Shown in pieces: positions 9,605 to 20,150 of a DNA stretch of 27,500 bases. A model generated the notes under the pieces. That model worked only from the letters and a program-made list of their open reading frames with translations. It had not been told where the DNA came from and made no database searches. A program made the translations under genes and the position numbers. Source of the DNA: Cristatella mucedo (lineage: Eukaryota; Bryozoa; Phylactolaemata; Cristatellidae); contig WPIO01000078.1 of NCBI GenBank assembly GCA_009760855.2, forward strand, positions 1,180,001-1,207,500. Reading direction: 5' to 3'. Position 1 is the stretch's first letter. Each line of letters opens with the position of its first letter.

Positions 9605-9830
9605 TCGTGATTCGTCCTTTGTGTGCTTATGCGTGCTGACACTGTGTATGCTGCCACTAAGCATATTTGCATGCTGACCCTGTGCATGGCATCTCTAACC
9701 ATGTTATTATTGCTGACATTGAGCATGCCGCCACCAACCATTCGATCGCGCTTCCTTTGCAGCATATGTAAAGTGCCTAGAAAGAGATTGAATTCTCTGA
9801 GGGGGCTATACAGCCGTATTATTATTCATT
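9605..9830 (+). mobile_element. LINE family I, 3'-UTR-only copy
   Basis: It matches the 3' UTR of the 7332 and 22410 copies from GTGATTCGTCCTTTGTGTGC through CTAGAAAGAGATTGAATTCT and the TATTATTATT tail. No coding sequence remains, a very short 5'-truncated insertion. Confidence 0.9.
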
Positions 9831-9837
9831 CTCGAGC

Positions 9838-9925
9838 CCAGGATTTCCGGGATTCGGACCGAAACAGGCGTGCAACGACCTCGACCTCAGATTGACCGGC
9901 AGCCACATGCGGCAGGGTAAGGCGT
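9838..9925 (-). mobile_element. Possible decayed tRNA-like (SINE) head
   Basis: On the minus strand a B-box-like GGTCCGAATCCC lies about 45 bp after an A-box-like TGGCTGCCGG. It directly follows a LINE tail. No cloverleaf can be drawn and no second copy was found, so this is tentative. Confidence 0.3.
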
Positions 9926-10206
9926 TGTAACTGCATAGGTGAAATACGAACGTGGCATGCTATTTCGCTTGCATTTAAATGCCAGATGCTTAGTCTTGAG
10001 TTATAAGCCATTTATTAAAGTCTCTTCCGTAAGAAACTCTTCGTTACCTAGCGTTCACTTAGCCTACGAGCTCGAAAGCGTTCGGTTGCCTTAACCCTTG
10101 CCTCCGCCGGACTGGCGCTGACCGAGGGAGAACCGTGCTGCAAATCAGGGTGTCAAAATACTGCCCCGCGATACTGACAGAATCGTTCTAACCGAAACAT
10201 TTTCAC

Positions 10207-10362
10207 TCGCAAAAAATAATGCCTGCTGTTAGTCTCTCTGAAGTCGATGCCGCGCCAAAGTCGCCGAGCCTCGCTGACTGATTGCAAAGCAGCTCTGTCA
10301 GCGAGCATGTTGGCAGCTTGATGTTGACGAATGTCGCTGTCGTCTTCTTCTTCCTTCGCCAT
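10207..10362 (-). CDS. Candidate first coding exon of an unrecognised gene
   Basis: An ATG at 10362 (minus strand) sits in a strong vertebrate-type Kozak context, GCGAGATGGCG. It opens a 52-codon stretch starting MAKEEEDDSDIRQHQAANML, with an acidic N terminus followed by a charged, helix-prone segment rich in Ala, Arg and Gln. A modest GT donor (GCGA|GTGAAA) at 10206 would end the exon in phase 0. If not spliced, the frame runs on to about 10153, where composition becomes less protein-like. An in-frame upstream ATG at 10383 (MERRRCE) has a weaker context. The DNA upstream (10363-10680) is CpG-rich, as expected for an animal promoter. I do not recognise the protein and no further exon was identified leftwards, so this is a hypothesis. 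Confidence 0.35.
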
Positions 10363-10680
10363 CTCGCATCTCCTACGCTCCACCTTCGGCTAACTCCACT
10401 CGCGGCGCCGGCGGCGACGCCTGCCCCCTGTTTTCCAGCATGCCCGCGCGGTCCTCTGGGCAATCTGCGCGAGGAGTCTGCTGCGCCACGAATGTGGTGT
10501 GCGGCGGCCCTCACGTCCGGTCAGGACTAGGCCGCCAACGCAGCGCTCGTAGCGGTGCTAGTCTCAGCCGACGCGCGACGAATGTCGGCGACGCCTTGGA
10601 CATTGTAGCACGGCTAGCGACGAAGATCACTCGTACCTTCGCGTGTCAAGTCCGCATCGATAATGTAGGCTAGTCTATTT
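10363..10680. promoter_or_regulatory. CpG-rich region, possible promoter
   Basis: GC- and CpG-dense sequence immediately upstream of the candidate minus-strand ATG at 10362. No TATA box was recognised. A CpG-island promoter is inference from composition and position. Confidence 0.3.
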
Positions 10681-11133
10681 GACGGCATCGGACGATTACT
10701 GGCGTTCAACAACGGCCATGACGTACATCAACGGCTCTGCCCCCTTGAGCCAAAATCAGCACCAATGCCAGTGCCGAATCCTGAATCGCAACTGGCAGCC
10801 CATCTCGGAGCACCGGCTTTGTATATGGCTTCGGCCATAAACTATCGCATAATCGCGAATAAGGATTATCGGCCACAATCTGTCTGGTTTAGCCGACGCT
10901 GCTGTTTCGCCCGCGTCGACCAATCGGGGGAGAGGCGTCGTTCGTGCGCTCGACAGTTTTGTCTTTAGGTTCTCCCAATTGTCTGCTGAGACTCTGGTTA
11001 GATTCGCGTTCAATTGATTCGCTTCGGTCTCCTATGAGATATAGCAAGCAAAAATCTTCGACCTTGCACGATTCAGATATAGCGGCAAAGAGATCACGTG
11101 ACCACACGTGTTTGGTTAAACGTATATACACTA
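10681..11133. other. Unannotated sequence
   Basis: Short frames on both strands without domains. Two CACGTG hexamers lie near 11096-11110, just left of the DNA transposon. Confidence 0.5.
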
Positions 11134-11461
11134 CAGTCGTCCCTCGCCACTTCGCGCTTCGACTTTCGCGACTTCACTCTATCGCGTTTTTTTTCAAATA
11201 TATTCATTAAAAGGTTGATCGAGATAGGGAAAAACATACAGCACGCGCTCGGTTGTCTTGAGTCAATTATTCAACCTTGTATTACAGTTAAAATAAAAAT
11301 TATTCTACGTATGGACTGTAGGCCTATGTACTAGCACATCCCAGCAAATTCTACAATGCCAGGTTCAGCCGCTCGACCGCTCCTTGCTTGTGGGTAAAAA
11401 CTTTTTTCCAAAAAATTCAGTTCGGTGAAACCAAGCCAATTAGATCATGCTGTTCACTGAT

Positions 11462-11509
11462 TGGCTATTCAATTTCTATCCTGCCTGGCTATTCAATTTC
11501 TATCCTGCC
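11462..11509. repeat. 24-bp exact tandem duplication
   Basis: TGGCTATTCAATTTCTATCC plus TGCC occurs twice in a row (11462-11485 and 11486-11509) without a mismatch, suggesting a recent event. Confidence 0.95.
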
Positions 11510-11583
11510 CATTGATTGGCTCAGCCTCGCGCGAGTTCGTTCTCATACCTTATCGCTGTACATATTTCTGTAATAATGATATA

Positions 11584-11710
11584 CGGCGGTACCTCGGCTT
11601 ATGAGTTTGATTCCTTCCGTGCCGGAGCTCGTAACTCTAATTACTCGAACGTCAAATCAATTTTCCCATTGAAATGCCATTAATCCGTTCCGGACCCCCA
11701 AAAAACACTG
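11584..11710 (+). mobile_element. Possible second DNA-transposon terminus (nested)
   Basis: After TA, the sequence CGGCGGTACCTCGGCTTATG..GAGCTCGTAACTC..ATTAATCCGTTCC resembles the GGTACCTCGGTTT-type ends of other mariner-like elements. No inverted partner was found to the right, so the element is one-ended or deleted. Confidence 0.4.
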
Positions 11711-12401
11711 CAATTTTTGTCTCAAGTTGTAAAAAATGTACTTATAAATAGCGAATATTTTTTTAAAGACAATGCAGTAGAATGTCTTGCAATAAGCGGG
11801 TTTTATTAATCCTCATGTACAGGAGTAATTTAGATATCAGACGACTTTAAGATGCTTACAGAGTCAGAGGAGAAAGGCTGAAGTGAATATCTGAATCCTA
11901 TTCTTCACCGATTTTTGCCCATTTCGCCAGGCCTTTCCTCGCTTTCAGCTTATTGGCTGGGCTTGTATGCGGACGCGCCGATTGTTATCTGTTATGCGAC
12001 GACCTCTCACACGATGATATTGCCTCAATAGAGTACAATACGTACTTAGCTGTTACTGCCGTAGTAGGATTCAACATCGGGGTCTGGCGATTTTGTCCAA
12101 GCGTCCAAGCGTCCAAGCACCACGATAGCTCGCTCGAGTTTGTCTGGGAAATATCTTAATTTTTCTTATTTTTTCAAATTTATTGGGCAATACTAGTGTA
12201 ATGGTGACTAAAGTGGCGTTATTTTCATGTCCAGAGGGCTCAAATAATGTTCTAACACCACATTTAGAGGGAAGTGAACAGGTTTTCTGTGCTTCAACTA
12301 CAAACATATTTGATTTATAAATAAAGAATCCAACTTCTCGGAAATTAACTTATCTCGGTAGAGTGTGGAACTGATTAACCGCAAAAAATGATGGACGACT
12401 G

Positions 12402-14059
12402 TATAAGCATTTTTCTCAGCTTTCAGCATATAATTTAGCACACACGAAAGCTTTCGTGGGTGCTTTTAAGACCTGTCCAGTGAGTTGAATGATTGGATTG
12501 ACATGAGGCAAGTCATAGTCGGCGTTAATTGCGGTACGCCAACGCGCGAATAAATTCTCTTATGCTCCTCAAATGCTGTTGCTAAACTCTGGAAGTTTTG
12601 TACGTGGGCCGTATGAGAAAGCAGCCCTGGAGTGTCAGTGGACGTTTACGGCATAACAGCGGGGATTTTGTGCATATGCTATTCGAGTAAGCATCTCGGC
12701 GAGAGCCTTACTATTCTGTTTCCTCTCTCACTGCAAGAATTCTCAATTCCTTCTCTGCTGGAGACTAGGGCAGTTTATTTCTAGGGAATATACGCAATAA
12801 TGCAGACAGAGAGCTTCCTGAACTTTTGTAAGTCGTCGAGGCAGTCTGATGTGCCGGCGCACTCGTTCGCAGGACGGGCACAGCGACCGGCAGAATTTCC
12901 CTCAGCGAGCAGAGAAAACCCCTCCTGGGGGGGGGGGCCGGCTTATAAGCCGCAAAGCCTCGTCGTGGCTACTAGGCAACCCTGTTTCTTCAATGATTTG
13001 CTTGTCAGTTTACCGTGAAAACCAGATCGTTCACCAGAGTGGCAAAGCTAACGGGGCAGAGGCTGACTGGCACTGGCCATCGGCCCTCGAGAGCCAGACA
13101 GGCCGCTGTAGGAGTACTGGCTAATCCAAGTGTAAGTGCGCGTCCAAGTTCCCGCCTAGACTATCAAATTAGCGACAGCGAGGCAGCGCTTCCTAGAGCA
13201 GAAAGCACTGCATTGCGTTAACCAATAGCCACTGGTAGCTGAGCCAGAGCTAGACAGCTGAGCGAATCGTCGCTTGAAAGCCAAGAGATATTGGCACAGT
13301 CTCACGTTTTTGAAATTACATTTAAATTTTCTTTGCCATTGCCTGTTAAATTGTTAAGATTCTAACCATCCATCGTACATGCTATTATTCTTTGCTTTTC
13401 TGCAGTATTCACCTCAAACTGGCTCCATATTGATCGGGAAGACCAACATATTCCACCTATAAAAGACTGGTGAAAGAGAACGCAGTGTATTTGCACCTTA
13501 GTATAGCAAAGGTTTTGTCGGTTGGTGAATGAAACTGGGATAGTGGGATTACGCTAATTTAATTAGCCATTAGACCGCAAGGCGATCGTCAGAAAAAGTG
13601 ACAGAGAGAGACAGAGACAAAGACAAACATTCGATGATACTAGATGATGCCTCGTGTGTGCTTACCCCAGAATTGTGTGAATGCACCCTCGCACGCCTAC
13701 GGCACAAACCCCAAATGTAATAATGATACCCTTAGGATTGGTAATGTTCGGTAAGCAGGCTAATCGTGGGTTTTCTGCGTCTATTGCATTGCTTTATAGA
13801 TAGAGTACGCTCCTGATATAAGCATACTCATTTGCAGTCGAATAAAGAGTATTTGTATCAGGCACGGGTTTGCGTTTAAGTCGCTGGTGGTGCAACAATT
13901 TCATTCAAAGATTTTTATCTAATGAATATTTAGAATTCATAGGAAATACGGAAGACAGAGGGAATCAAAGTAGTAAGCTGCGTGCGTACCATGAAATAAG
14001 CTCACTCTTCGGACGGTTCGTACTCACATCCGGATTTAGCTGGGACTTAAAGCGCTGCA
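12402..14059. other. Unannotated sequence
   Basis: No mobile element or confident gene. It contains a 16-bp perfect palindrome at 12443-12458 (CACGAAAGCTTTCGTG), a G run followed by the palindrome CGGCTTATAAGCCG at 12939-12952, and a small candidate exon at 13647-13750 discussed in the findings. Confidence 0.5.
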
Positions 14060-14800
14060 TTAATGAGAATAATAATAATGAGATTTTGTTTAACAACGTC
14101 TGAGAACCAAATCTACTCTTAAGGCACTTAACGGGTGCTGCAAACGAAGCATGTACGTTTTCTACTGATGCAATCCATTGTGTCAGCGCACCTAAGCGCT
14201 GAAAGGACAATTCACGAGTACTAAGCAAAGGCTGAGAAGAACGTGTGAAGCTTTAGCTTCTTAAATGCAGTCAATTCAGGCGACGATGGGATTTTAGCCG
14301 GACGTGAATTCCAGACTTTTGGAGCATTCAAACTGACGACATAGTCCTCAAAGGATTTGAGGTTGGCGACAGGCACAGCCAAACGATCTTAGTCAGAAGA
14401 GTGGGTGGTACGATGCTTAACCAGGTTTTACTCTGGAGCAAGAGAATGAAAGAGACCTAAAAGTGAGCGACGGAACCTTGACGTCGATAAGCTGCTTGAT
14501 TGGGCGCCAGGTAAGATCGGTGAAAAGTGATTTAGTATTCACTACAGAAAGGTCTAGTTGCAAAGTGGTGCACCAGTGTAACGATTTTATTGCGCAAGCG
14601 GGCAAACCTGAGAGCTGCAGTGAGTTACAGAAGTCTAGCCTGAATGTCACGCATGCGCCAATCTGACTGGCTACGGTTTTCGTATCTAAGTAGGCCTGGA
14701 TTTTTAGAATTCTTAGCAGGTGTAAGTAGGCTGACTGCTGAGCTGATGTGGTCATCTAATGAAAGGTCACTTCATATACACCGTCAGCACGACAGCAAAA
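14060..14800 (-). mobile_element. LINE ORF2 C-terminus and 3' UTR, diverged family I-like
   Basis: Minus-strand frames give DLSLDDHISSAVS, then after a frame change a segment with RLDFCNSLQLSGLPACAIKS (14417-14755), then LTWRPIKQLIDVKVPSLTFR. These are the ordered post-thumb landmarks of L2/CR1 LINEs. The 3' end GTTAAGTGCCTTAAGAGTAG followed by TCATTATTATTATTCTC parallels the family I tail but is clearly more diverged. Frameshifts make it non-functional. A short duplication containing AAAGGTCACTTCA lies at the 5' edge near 14763-14810. Confidence 0.8.
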
Positions 14801-15954
14801 GGTCACTTCAGGGCAGGGAACGCAAATTGTGTACATAACCTACTGGAGAAACGTTGTCCGAACCCATTTTTAAGGTTAATCCGTTCTCTTTCAGAGTAAT
14901 GCTAGGGTTGTCCATAGCTGGTATGTTGGTTTATCTTCATCGCGTATATTCAATTCGAGAAAGCTTTCTGCTGACCGATGCGAATGTGCTATCATCACCA
15001 AATTTATGTCCTACAAAAAAGTGCACTAATGTTTAGAATGTCCTTACTAGGCGGGCTTAGTGCGGTGGAGTTCGCTGTATCTGTGTACTCGAATTTTGGT
15101 GCAGTGCTGCATTGGTTCGGCATTGCACGAAATTGCCCGCCGCAGCGTCAATTTGATGGCAGGAAACCACTAGCACGATATCCCTTTATCATAAGATTTA
15201 TTCAAAATATATGACCTGATAGAATGCCAGTCCTCCGGCAGGATAGCAAGGTCAACATAATACTATACAATTAAGATAGTCATAGCTGATTAGCTATTGC
15301 TTACTTGGGCTCAAAATCCAACTGACCGACCATGGAAAATTTTTACCAATGACGAGACACTGAGTAGAGATACACGCGAGACAAATGCAGTCTTCTCACT
15401 AGGACTGAGAGGAAAGCAGCATGGAGGGCAAAATGAATGAATGCGCAGTATTTATGTCAATCGAATTTACACCTTGATATTTCTAATAAAATAACCCGTC
15501 TTTGGGCCTTATATCCGTAGCGAAAACTTGAGCTGCGCCTAAGTTTCAGGTAAGCGTACATCGCATAGTTGCTTCAGATTTGTGTGCATCTTCGATCGTT
15601 GGCGAGGATCCCCGAGGACTATGGGTCTTGTCCGTGGGATACAGTTCGAGCACTTCACGCCCAAGGCTTCGCTCGTTGGAGTCCCCTATTTATTGCCATC
15701 TGTAAGCGGGGCTTCTCATGCCGCTGTATATGCCTCGTGATCGTTGCATCAGCCAGCACTTACTTGTCTGTAATGCTCCTAGGCGCGGGCAATGTGAATT
15801 CAGGATCTTGCAAGGATCACAGACGAATGTTTACAAAACCTGCTGCCACGGAAACCAAGTAAAGCGTGAAATGGAGGTGGACACGAGCCGCGAGCCTTGG
15901 CAGCGATAGTCTAGGTGGATAGTGGTGCTCTGACAGGCAGCTGAGGCAGCGTTA
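14801..15954. other. Unannotated sequence
   Basis: Only short frames without domains, and no repeat recognised by eye. Confidence 0.5.
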
Positions 15955-16640
15955 TGTTATGTATCTCCGTCTGTAACTCCTCAAAGACTTTGTGGGGGTT
16001 ACGCAGGAGAGTTTTGTGTAGGCACTCACAGCCTAAGTGGCATTCGGTAGCCAACAGACATCATCTCATTTAACAAAGAGAAACTGAGGAACATAGCAGA
16101 GTCAGGAGAGTAGTTGAGGTAGTCAGTAGCACGGAAGTAGCTGTTCAGGACGGCTGGAAAGGATGTGCCGTAGTCGGCAAAGGGAGATAGTTGTCATTGC
16201 GTAAGAATTGTGGAAATGAGCTACACAGCCTGGGACCTGCAAAGCAAAAGCTTCTGTCGCCAACGGTCTTTGAGCGGAGGAATGGAACAGCTAATTTATT
16301 GTCCATACAAGACCTTGGTGGCAGCAGTTTAGCTAGGTAAGAAGGAGCCAAGCCGCGATGGGCCTTGTGGGTCAGCCTAAGAACTTTGCTCTGTATCCGT
16401 TGATTAACTAGCGGCCATCCAAACCTTTCAGAAAAGGAGACTCATGGTCAAACCTCTGAATGTGTAAACTAGTCTTGCAGCCATGTGCATTGCCATCTGC
16501 AGAGGCCTAGTGGCTTTTTTGGTTGCCCAGCCAAAAGGGAATTCAATAATCTAGCCGAGGCAGAACTAAGAAGCTAACGTATCGCTAAAGCATTGGTCTC
16601 TCGTCTAGTGCACCCACGCTAAATCGGGTCAGTCGCAGCA
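15955..16640 (-). mobile_element. LINE family II fragment (C-terminus and 3' UTR)
   Basis: The minus strand reads YVSFLVLPRLDY, then a stop where CNSLL is expected. It continues with MAARLVYTFRG, VNQRIQSKVLRLTHKAHRGL and APSYLAKLLPPR..GDRSF, ending at 16145. Its 3' UTR matches the copies at 24090 and 25960: in plus orientation GAGTCAGGAGAG, GGACGGCTGGAAAG and GTAGCCAACAGAC are shared. It differs from family I in both C-terminal sequence and 3' UTR. At least one stop and one frameshift are present. Confidence 0.82.
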
Positions 16641-17880
16641 GAACAGCATAGAATTAAATACAAAAAAGTCCTTGCACCAGCAATTCTTTAAAAGCTGAAA
16701 ACCCCGCGGTCGGCGACTCCTACGCAATCGCAAGCAGCCAGTCGCATGTCGGCACGCCCTTTCCACATTCAGCGGGCCCCACCGTCATTGGATAAGACGC
16801 GCCAGCAAGATCCATACGCAGCTGAAATTCACGATGCGACACAAACACGTACGTACATATCGCGTATGCCCTCACCGGGCCGACAATGCTGCGGTTTGCA
16901 GCGGATGATGGTCTGCTTAGGAGAGTGGTTGGTCGTCGGCGCAGTCAGCGCGTCAACCGGTGCCGAACCGTACGCGGCGCTGTTTAAAATGGCTGCTGTA
17001 GTCTAGCCGTGTTTTAGCCGTTCGGTTGCGGACGCTGGGAGCAATTTGACCTTTAAGGCATTGCGTCGGGGCGAAAAGCACTTTGTTCACGCCGCTATAC
17101 ACCCCACTTACGACCAGTCCTTTGTTTACACCGTCGACGCCTCGTTACGGCGGTAGCTGCTAAGGCGCATAATTCCGCAGACTGACATGCGGGCCGGCTA
17201 ATCCTCCCCTCGCGCAATCTAACGCCGCGTCGCCACCAGCTGCCCGTCGACGTTCAATTTCCGACATTGACAGATTTTTAGTCAATCGATGCTTCTAAAC
17301 CAACGTGAACGCTCTCGATTGGTCTACCCGCGGATAGAGTCCGCCGCCGCGGCCTCTTAAATATTCGAAAGTGGTAGGTTTTTCAGACGGCTACCATAGT
17401 CTGGACTGATCAAAGCAAGTGCTGCCGTACGCGTTGGCACTTCCATCCAGCACCGGCTCGCGAACACGTGCTTTCTTTGCATTGAATATTTTAGCGCGCA
17501 ATTTTCGCGCGGCTTGTTCGCACAAGCCACGTGGTCAGCCGCGAGCAGGCGTGCAGCAAGTGGGCGGGGCTGACCAGAGACAGCTGACGGCAGAACTCGC
17601 CATTGTCTAGCGAGCGCGTAGACGGAGTGCCGCGATATTTGGGAGCTCCACTCCTCCGAGCACTTTGCTCTGCCAAACGTGCAATTGTCGCTAGAGCTTC
17701 TCGCAGCGCGTCTTTTAGGGACACGCAGTTATTCGTGACACCCTCTATCCTCACGTCGGTCGTCCGTACCCGCCGTGCTTTCGGGTCGGCGCGCTATTAG
17801 TCGGATCGCTGGCGTCGGCATGCAAACTTCTGACGTTAATTTCCTAAGCTCGTAAAATGGCGGCGTCAAGCGCCGCGTAA
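16641..17880. promoter_or_regulatory. CpG-rich region, possible promoter
   Basis: Moderately CpG-dense DNA containing a GC-box-like GGGCGGGGC near 17561 and an inverted CCAAT (ATTGG) near 17318. The minus-strand frame 17491-17754 (87 codons) has no recognised domain. No start codon with a convincing protein was found. The promoter role is inference. Confidence 0.3.
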
Positions 17881-18237
17881 AGTGCAAACTATAGCAACGC
17901 TCAGGAAGAGAGACCAGCAGACGGTGCAACGTCTGCCACATTTTCCGGAAAAGAGGGATGGAGAGAAGTGGAGAGGATTGGATAGTAGAGCAGAGGAGAG
18001 GCCTTCACAGACAGAAACCACACACTGTTGAAGAAACTCACACCCAAAGGCCTGCGCATTGGTTGTAGCGATTTAAATCTTTCGATATGACGCGTCAGCG
18101 TCAAGCAGCTGCAGAGGCGTTTGGGTTTGGAAGCCAGAGCGGTAGCACTCGTCGTAGAAATAATAAGTCGTTTGCGTCCTAGCGGAACCGTATCCAGGCT
18201 CTTTCCAACTCGTTCCCAAAAATAGCTTCAATAATAA
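17881..18237. other. Unannotated sequence
   Basis: A purine-rich stretch (GGGATGGAGAGAAGTGGAGA near 17957) and nothing recognisable otherwise. Confidence 0.5.
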
Positions 18238-18771
18238 CTAAGGGTTATTGCTACGCAGCATAGCAAACTGCTGAGTTGTGCGCCAGTTGCCGACGATTAG
18301 GGGCACAAGCCGAGATTTCTGAGTTAGCGGAGTTGCAATAATCGAATGAACTAGTTTGAATGTTTTCCTCTTGCCAAAGCAGGCCCTAATTTTGGCAACT
18401 GTCGTCAGCTGAAAGAAGGCAGACTTAACAATGTAGGTAAAGTGCTCATTCAGCGGCGAGTATTTTCGAAACAGCACGCCCAGATTACGGCATACGTCTC
18501 GCGAGTAACACTTCCTGAACCGACATTGAGGGTTACATCTTCCCCCTTAAGAGAGACTCAAGGCTATCTGATAACTATTCGGTTGCTTCGACTATTTGGT
18601 CGTTTAGCTTCCGGAAGTCAGTGGCTATCCAATTGCGAGTGACGCCAATACAACTTGCAAGGAAATTAAATGAGTCGATACCGAACTAGGCTTCGGAGTT
18701 TCGAAGATCTTTGAGCTGAGTACCATCGGAGTAAAAATGAAAGCAAAGATAATGCTTGACGATGGCATTAC

Positions 18772-18772
<1 letters not shown>
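18238..18772 (-). mobile_element. LINE RT fragment, catalytic motif mutated, abutting (GA)n
   Basis: The minus strand begins at the microsatellite edge with NAIVKHYLCFHFYSDGTQL, the RT palm motif with YSDG (18722-18733) where YADD is expected. After a frame change it continues with TRNWIATDFRKLNDQ, VTLNVGSGSVTRE, NLGVLF and PLNEHFTYIVKSAFFQLTTV. It ends around 18238 without the C-terminal domain or tail. Several frameshifts are present. Sequence 5' of the palm has been replaced by the (GA)n tract. Confidence 0.83.
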
Positions 18773-18862
<90 letters not shown>

Positions 18863-18914
18863 CCGAGAGAGACAGAGAGACAGAGAGACAGAGACAGACA
18901 GAGTAAGAGAGAGA
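18773..18914. repeat. (GA)n microsatellite
   Basis: Pure GA from about 18773 to 18856, then degenerate GACAGAGA units to about 18914. Confidence 0.98.
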
Positions 18915-18984
18915 TGGAACGGGTCAGGTTCCAGGTATGCGGGGACGCCCCCGAAATCGCTGCGAGATTCCATCTCACAACTTT

Positions 18985-19316
18985 CAGCTTCACGTTTATG
19001 TACACATACAGCTGCCATTTCAAAAGTAAGAGTTTTTACTGCTGCGTTATTAATACTAATTTACAGAAAATTATTTACAGGGTTTACCAACAAAATTTCA
19101 CTGCATAGCGCACGAGCTTTCTTATGCTACGGCCTCTAGCGACCCGGACCAGCGATCCTGCCTATATTCCAACTGAGATAAAGCTGCCATTTGCACAATA
19201 GATGTTGTAAGACTATGATTTCTCTGTTATTTTATAGGTAAACGTGTTTCTGGTTTACCCACCTAATTTCATGACATTGGGCGGGCTTGTTCTAATGCTA
19301 TGGTCTCCAATGGTCC
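18985..19316 (-). repeat. Satellite-like array, left (inverted) arm, two monomers
   Basis: Read on the minus strand, two diverged monomers carry the same landmarks as the right arm: CATAGC, ATGAAATT..GGTGGGTAAACC and AAATGGCAGCT. Equivalent landmarks lie at about 18999 and 19171, a spacing of 172 bp. No coding capacity. Confidence 0.75.
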
Positions 19317-20150
19317 GGGCCGTCATAGATCATAGCAACATACCCCATTAGCACAATCGCAGAAGATTTTATATGGATGAATCCGGATCACTTTTTTCCA
19401 TAATAATAAATCCAAAGCGCAGTTCTAAGACCCATAATGTTGGAATAGTAGCTGCATTGCAGTTCGAAAATGGTTAGTGGGGCTAGCCATTGGAGACTTT
19501 TGTCTGAGAACTGGCACGGGTTACATCATGAAGTTTGGTTGTAAACTCGAAAAAATGTGTGCTATAACATGAAATCAAACCGCAGTTGCTCAACGCTTAT
19601 TGTGGAAACAGCAGTTGTATCACAGTTCAATTACGGATGGAGGCTGGCTGGTTGAGACCGTTGGACGTAATAGCACGAGAACGCCCACGTGATCTGCCAT
19701 AATATTTTGTTGGTTAACCCAGAACACTTTCTATTAATGCGAATCAAAACCGAAATTGCACGAAACGGAAATGGCAGTTTTATTGCAGTTCGAAATTGCA
19801 CGGCGGCCCGGGCCATTCGAAGCCATTGCATTAGAAAGCGGATGCGGATGTTCACAAAAATTTCGTAGGCAAACCCGTAACACCATTTTCTATAATGTGG
19901 AATTGGTAATGTGGAATTGAAACCACAGATGCGCGATGCCTTATGTGGAAATGGCAGCTGAGTCGCTATCCGAATATGAAAATATGCTGGCTAATCCGGT
20001 CCATTTAGGCCATAGCACGAGAACGCCAAACGCTATTGCATGAAATTTGGTAGGTGAACCCGCAACACCATTCTGTATAGTTTGGAATCAAAGCCGCAGT
20101 GTTCTGACTATTATCAGGAGATTGGTAGCTGTATCGCAGTGTATCGAAGT
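19317..20150 (+). repeat. Satellite-like array, right arm, about five monomers
   Basis: The block equivalent to GTATCGCAGTTC recurs at 19453, 19617, 19780, 19960 and 20131, spacings of 164, 163, 180 and 171 bp. The 180-bp unit contains an extra 14-bp duplication (TGGTAATGTGGAAT near 19903-19917). Shared modules include TAGCACGAGAACGCC, GGTGAACCCGCAACACCA and GAAATGGCAG. Monomers are strongly diverged, so the array is old. Confidence 0.78.

Larger units (their letters stand above)
11134..12401. mobile_element. Mariner/pogo-like DNA transposon (non-autonomous or decayed)
   Basis: The left end CAGTCGTCC (11134-11142) and right end GGACGACTG (12393-12401) are exact inverted repeats, each flanked outside by TA (11132-11133 and 12402-12403), the target site of Tc1/mariner elements. 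The left interior has the CCTCGCCACTTCGCG..TTTCGCG pattern familiar from pogo/Tigger-type termini. Similarity between the ends beyond about 9 bp is weak. No transposase frame is visible in 1268 bp. A second terminus-like sequence at 11584 suggests a nested insertion. Confidence 0.65.

Noticed and set aside
17491-17754. 87-codon minus-strand frame in the CpG-rich region
   Set aside because: The helical-looking composition is not enough; no domain, Kozak context or splice structure was recognised.
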